Assembly (NCBI GenBank): GCA_007118195.1 | Contig: SKSA01000058.1 | Span: 1 to 9,475, forward strand | DNA from: Anaerobacillus sp. | GTDB taxonomy: Bacteria > Bacillota > Bacilli > Bacillales > Anaerobacillaceae | DNA: 9,475 nt | Reading direction: 5' to 3' | Part shown: positions 6,346-9,475 of the stretch, one piece after another | Layout of the letters: the number at the start of each line of letters is the position of its first letter | How positions within the stretch are numbered: position 1 is the stretch's first letter | Notes under the pieces: generated by a model | The model's input: the letters and a program-made list of their open reading frames with translations, nothing else | The model's database searches: none | Told to the model about the DNA's origin: nothing | Program-made: the position numbers and the translations under genes

Positions 6346-7932
6346 TTATAAAATCATGAGTAACACAGTACCTGCAATACCGATCAACAGTCCATACACT
6401 AAGGCTGGAGCTAATGTTTTTCGAATAACTTCTCCTTCTTTACCAACAAGTCCAACAACCGCTAATGCTGAAACAACGTTGTGTACACAAATCATATTAC
6501 CTGCTGCTGCCCCGGCTACTTGCTGTGCTAAAATGACGTTTGTATTTAAACCAGTTTCCATCGCTACACTATACTGGATCGGCGCAAAAGTAAGTGTTGA
6601 TACCGTTGCACTACCTGTAATAAACGCCCCTAGTATACCGACATAAGGAGCAACTAACGGCCATGCACCTCCGACTGTCGTCGCTAATGATAGTGCGATG
6701 TATTCTGGCATACTAACGAGATCGTTCATATTCATTCCTGAGTTAGAGAATACTTGTACGAGTGCTAATGTCGGAATGAGTGCTAATGCTGCCCCTTTAA
6801 CAGAACCAAGCGATTCCATCGACGCTTTCGTAAAGCTTGAAAATTTACTTCTTTGTGTAAATACTGAAATGATGGCTGCTAATGTAAGAACAGCCCCTGG
6901 TGAATACAGAACTTGCCACGCCGAGTTAATACCTTCAATACCAAGAACATTATTCCAACTTAAATCAATGGCTGTTCGTGCAAATTCCTGGATTGGTGGA
7001 ACAATCCTAGTTAATAAAAGTAAAGCAACAACAACAAAGTAAGGGCTCCATGCAGATAATAGACTCATCTCTGATTTCTTATCTTCAACTTTAAAGCCTT
7101 CCGCAAGAGCGTCTTGCCAAACAACCTTCGGGATAAGGATCTTTTTCTTTGCTGTTAATGTAGCTACAGCTAAAGCTGTAATTGAAGCTAAAATCGAAAC
7201 GAATTCTGGTCCGAATGCCCAAGCGTATACAGCTGCCGAAATACTGTAAGATGCACCTACTAGTAATGTCCACGGTAAAAGTGAAAAGGCGCTTGATAAC
7301 CCTTTTTTCTTTCCAAAAGCAATTGTTAACACAAGAACTAAAATAAATGGAATTAATGTACCAACTAATAAATCCATTAATGTGATTAAAATTGCAATGT
7401 CTTGGAACATCGCTAACCCTGCACATTCAATGTTAGATAGACCAACAATAATTGGCGTACCAACAGCACCAAATGAAACAGCTGTACTATCTGCAATCAG
7501 TGCCGTCGCTGCTGCCGCTATAGGAGAAAATCCAAGTGCAACAAGTAAAGGACCAGTAACTGCTGCTGGAGTTCCAAAACCTGCAGCTCCTTCAATTAAA
7601 CTCCCGAATAAGAAAGCAACGATAACTACTTGAACACGCATATCTGGCGAAATATTTCTGAAACCTTCATTAATTCTGTCGACAGCCCCTGTATGTTTTA
7701 AAGTATTTAGCAATACAATGGCTCCGAATAAAATGAATAAAATCGTTATTGCCCTATGCCCACCTTGTAAAATAGACGCAGACAATATGTTAAAATCTAA
7801 CCCCCATACTGTAAATGCCAACAAAATTACGATCAATGCACTGTATAGCATCCCTTTTTTGGCAGGCATCCTCAAAACAACTAAAAATAAAAATGGTGCG
7901 ATAATTGCACTAAACGCTGCTAATAATTGCAT
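6346..7932 (-). CDS. lutP: L-lactate permease LutP (LctP family)
   Basis: An integral membrane proton-linked lactate (or glycolate) importer of the lactate permease family, 528 residues. The protein is almost wholly hydrophobic segments separated by short polar loops, with roughly 12-14 membrane spans. Family-typical stretches include [48 protein letters not shown] and, near the C-terminus, [18 protein letters not shown] with [13 protein letters not shown]. Start choice: an upstream ATG at 7965 would add 11 residues but lacks a Shine-Dalgarno, whereas AGGGGGAG sits just before the ATG at 7932 (MQLLAAFSA). Lying upstream of lutABC in the same direction and sharing operator motifs, it very probably supplies lactate to LutABC. 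Confidence 0.95.
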   Translation of the reverse strand: MQLLAAFSAIIAPFLFLVVLRMPAKKGMLYSALIVILLAFTVWGLDFNILSASILQGGHRAITILFILFGAIVLLNTLKHTGAVDRINEGFRNISPDMRVQVVIVAFLFGSLIEGAAGFGTPAAVTGPLLVALGFSPIAAAATALIADSTAVSFGAVGTPIIVGLSNIECAGLAMFQDIAILITLMDLLVGTLIPFILVLVLTIAFGKKKGLSSAFSLLPWTLLVGASYSISAAVYAWAFGPEFVSILASITALAVATLTAKKKILIPKVVWQDALAEGFKVEDKKSEMSLLSAWSPYFVVVALLLLTRIVPPIQEFARTAIDLSWNNVLGIEGINSAWQVLYSPGAVLTLAAIISVFTQRSKFSSFTKASMESLGSVKGAALALIPTLALVQVFSNSGMNMNDLVSMPEYIALSLATTVGGAWPLVAPYVGILGAFITGSATVSTLTFAPIQYSVAMETGLNTNVILAQQVAGAAAGNMICVHNVVSALAVVGLVGKEGEVIRKTLAPALVYGLLIGIAGTVLLMIL

Positions 7933-8059
7933 AATAACTCCCCCTATAATAGAATAATTCCCCATTTTAGTTCATAATTTTATCAATTTGTATTTAACGA
8001 CACTACTTTTTGGCCTTACAACCTCCAATCTTCATTGATCTATAAAATACTATCACCCT

Positions 8060-8072
8060 ATCATCAGATGAT
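8060..8072. promoter_or_regulatory. LutR-type operator upstream of lutP
   Basis: ATCATC-A-GATGAT is a perfect 13-base palindrome around one base, with the same TCATC-N-GATGA core as the site before lutA. It begins about 18 bases after the lutP -10 box, roughly +12 to +22, where a bound repressor would block transcription. Confidence 0.75.
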
Positions 8073-8075
8073 CTA

Positions 8076-8091
8076 ATGTAAGTGTTTTCAT
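8076..8091 (-). promoter_or_regulatory. Candidate cre site (CcpA) at the lutP promoter
   Basis: On the minus strand ATGAAAACACTTACAT fits WTGNAANCGNWNNCAW except for A instead of the central G. It begins inside the -10 box and covers the start point, next to the LutR-type palindrome. Catabolite repression of a secondary carbon-source permease would make sense; binding is inferred. Confidence 0.5.
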
Positions 8092-8118
8092 TATATGAAA
8101 GCTGAAAAAGTTTAGCAA
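8090..8118 (-). promoter_or_regulatory. Sigma-A promoter of lutP
   Basis: TTGCTA (8118-8113), a 17-base spacer and a perfect TATAAT (8095-8090) on the minus strand. The leader to the lutP start at 7932 would be about 150 bases and contains the LutR-type palindrome. A small minus-strand ORF covering this stretch is not credible as a gene. Confidence 0.75.
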
Positions 8119-8404
8119 TAACATAGGTCAAATAAAAAACACAATTATCAATTATTTGTTTAATAGTTAAAATCGAGTATGCTATAACGCTCCTCTTTTT
8201 GTATAAAAGCACAAAAATACTAAATTAAAAAAATACCAAATAAGTATTATATTGTATAAAAGTATCAAGACTCGAAATATAATATAGTTGATATAATAAG
8301 ATTATATTTAATATACATCAACCTGAATATAAAAATACGCGTAGGAGGATTATTACGAATTTAAGAAGAAAAAATAAGAGAATATAAGAGTTTTGCTAAG
8401 GTGT
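8119..8404. other. AT-rich intergenic stretch with no recognisable gene
   Basis: Mostly A/T. It holds a loose inverted repeat (8287-8295 with 8314-8322, one mismatch) and, on the plus strand, a good Shine-Dalgarno-like AGGAGG (8343-8348) with no ATG, GTG or TTG at the right distance; the reading frame after it stops within about a dozen codons. It may be the remains of a lost gene, but no protein similarity can be seen. Confidence 0.6.
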
Positions 8405-8464
8405 GAATGTTGAATTACAGATTGTATGAACACTTTACCGAAGTTCTCCTGTAATCCAACATTC
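8405..8464. repeat. 60-bp inverted repeat downstream of tcdA
   Basis: 8405-8420 and 8449-8464 pair over 15 of 16 positions (one A/C mismatch), enclosing 28 bases that can form a small inner hairpin (GAAC/GTTC, 8428-8431 with 8443-8446). It begins 12 bases past the tcdA stop. There is no T run on either side, so it is not a standard intrinsic terminator; it may protect mRNA ends, be a small mobile element, or encode a structured RNA. Confidence 0.65.
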
Positions 8465-8476
8465 TGCTCGAGATCT

Positions 8477-9238
8477 TTATCGTTCGATCGTGATATCTTT
8501 TAATAAAGTACTAATTACATGACCAGCCATAATCAGTCCTGAAACTGATGGAACAAAAGCATTTGACGACGGAGGCATTTTCGCTTTTCTTATCGGGGAT
8601 TGTTCTTGAGCTTTTGACACTATTTCTTTTCTAATTTCTTCACGAATTTTTATTGGCTGCTCGTCCGAAAAAACAACATTAATCCCTTTATGAATTCCTT
8701 GCTTTCTAAGTTTTGTTCGAATGACTTTCGCAATTGGATCATAGCTTGTTTTAGATATATCAGCAATCCTCAGTCGTGTAGGATCCATTTTGTTAGCTAC
8801 ACCCATACTTGAAATAATCGGAATCTTCCGCTTCAGGCATTCCTTCATTAAATGAATTTTATAGGAAATCGTATCTGATGCGTCAACAACAAAATCAAGC
8901 CCATATTCAAAAAATGATTCATACGTTTCTTCTGTATAAAACATCTTTAAAGCAATTACCTCACACTCTGGATTTATGTCTGCTATACGCTCTTTCATTA
9001 AATCTACTTTCGGTTGACCAACTGTTGAAAGTAATGCATGCACTTGACGGTTAACATTTGTTATATCGACATCGTCCTTATCGACTAAAATTAGTCGACC
9101 AACACCCGAACGAGCTAAAGCTTCTGCCGAAAAAGATCCGACACCACCTATGCCAAGAACTGCAACCGTACTGTTTTTTAAAACATTTAACCCATCATGA
9201 CCAATAGCAAGTTCATTTCTAGAAAACTGATGTAACAT
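8477..9238 (-). CDS. tcdA: tRNA threonylcarbamoyladenosine dehydratase TcdA (YrvM)
   Basis: An E1-like (ThiF/MoeB superfamily) enzyme that uses ATP to convert t6A37 of ANN-decoding tRNAs to the cyclic form ct6A. The protein is 253 residues, family length. Seen: N-terminal QFSRNELAIG, the nucleotide-binding loop GIGGVGSF (29-36), LVDKDDVDITNVNRQ (51-65) with the acidic and Arg residues of the ATP site, DASDT (119-123) and the C-terminal KAKMPPSSNAFVPSVSGLIMAGHV typical of TcdA. It agrees closely with remembered B. subtilis YrvM along its length. ATG at 9238 follows a GGAGGGAG about 11 bases away, a rather long spacing, but no better start is seen. In B. subtilis the gene lies next to aspS; here its upstream neighbour is outside the window. 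It appears monocistronic, with its own promoter. Confidence 0.95.
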   Translation of the reverse strand: MLHQFSRNELAIGHDGLNVLKNSTVAVLGIGGVGSFSAEALARSGVGRLILVDKDDVDITNVNRQVHALLSTVGQPKVDLMKERIADINPECEVIALKMFYTEETYESFFEYGLDFVVDASDTISYKIHLMKECLKRKIPIISSMGVANKMDPTRLRIADISKTSYDPIAKVIRTKLRKQGIHKGINVVFSDEQPIKIREEIRKEIVSKAQEQSPIRKAKMPPSSNAFVPSVSGLIMAGHVISTLLKDITIER

Positions 9239-9326
9239 TAAACTTTTGCTCCCTCCAACTCCTATTTTAGAAACAACTATTTTAAAGTCGTATAAACAAA
9301 TAGGAAATCTATATTATACGATTTTG

Positions 9327-9355
9327 AATATATCATATGCTGTATTAAATGTAAA
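9327..9355 (-). promoter_or_regulatory. Sigma-A promoter of tcdA with extended -10
   Basis: TTTACA (9355-9350), 17-base spacer, TATATT (9332-9327) preceded by TG one base earlier (TGATATATT), all on the minus strand. Both boxes match consensus at 5 of 6 positions. Transcription would start near 9320, leaving a leader of about 80 bases to tcdA. Confidence 0.75.
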
Positions 9356-9391
9356 TTTCCCTATTCTGTTATTAGGTATACAAAACGCTCA

Positions 9392-9408
9392 TGACGGATA
9401 TTCCGTCA
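9392..9408. repeat. Short perfect palindrome TGACGGA-TAT-TCCGTCA
   Basis: Seven-base perfect arms around three bases, about 40 bases upstream of the tcdA -35 box. It could be an operator or a small hairpin. Read on the minus strand it is followed after a few bases by only four T, so terminator function is doubtful. Confidence 0.45.
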
Positions 9409-9428
9409 CCACATAATATATAAAAGAA

Positions 9429-9475
9429 CGAGCAATTTCCTTCCCTTCGCTGTAAACTTCTAGCGAATTTTAGAG
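9429..9475. repeat. Stem-forming repeat element, copy 2 (cut by window edge)
   Basis: 9429-9475 matches 1874-1920 at 39 of 47 positions without gaps, and 9445-9475 matches 1890-1920 at 28 of 31. Only the left arm and inner part are inside the window; the left arm sequence differs from copy 1 and the right arm is missing. Same orientation as copy 1. Confidence 0.75.

Noticed and set aside
8003..8212. Minus-strand ORF of 69 codons upstream of lutP
   Set aside because: No convincing ribosome binding site, low-complexity AT-driven composition, and it overlaps the lutP promoter, cre-like site and LutR-type palindrome.
1..9475. CRISPR array, tRNA, rRNA or insertion-sequence transposase
   Set aside because: No regularly spaced direct repeats, no tRNA/rRNA-like sequence that I can recognise, and no transposase motifs in any ORF.

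Overview
The window looks like chromosomal DNA from a low-GC, endospore-forming Bacillota of the family Bacillaceae. The pointers are AGGAGG-type ribosome binding sites, an RsfA/GerR-family sporulation regulator behind a sigma-F-type promoter, a lutABC lactate-oxidation operon with a LutP-type permease, and a TcdA protein very close in sequence to Bacillus YrvM as I remember it. A pentaheme NrfA nitrite reductase suggests anaerobic nitrite respiration or ammonification, as in facultatively anaerobic, often alkaliphilic relatives such as Anaerobacillus. The genus is inference only.

Layout. (1) 1-1124, +: 3' part of nrfA, cut by the left edge. It converges on a SAM-dependent methyltransferase (1254-1850, -), with a 14-bp hairpin terminator between them that can serve both. 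(2) 1851-2242: a regulatory gap with a stem-forming repeat (1868-1948) and a sigma-F promoter (2131-2160) driving the rsfA-like gene (2243-2896, +). (3) 2904-3086: no ORF, G/C-rich, with a set of mutually compatible helices; this is a candidate structured non-coding RNA. (4) 3122-6230, -: lutA-lutB-lutC, tightly packed, with a 21-bp terminator after lutC and an upstream control region containing a LutR-type palindrome and a cre-like site. (5) 6301-8118, -: lutP with its own terminator, a sigma-A promoter, and the same palindrome and cre-like site. (6) 8119-8476: AT-rich gap ending in a 60-bp inverted repeat. (7) 8477-9238, -: tcdA with an extended -10 promoter. (8) The last ~47 bases repeat the element seen at 1868-1948.

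How the genes fit together: LutP imports lactate, and LutA, LutB and LutC oxidise it to pyruvate with their Fe-S proteins. Identical operator cores upstream of both units suggest one LutR-like regulator, encoded outside the window, controls them, with possible carbon-catabolite repression. NrfA could act as a terminal reductase for electrons from such donors, though nothing in the sequence links the two directly. The sporulation regulator, methyltransferase and tcdA appear functionally independent.

The most interesting items not explained by genes are the structured-RNA candidate at 2904-3086 and the dispersed stem-loop repeat seen twice (1868-1948 and the right edge).
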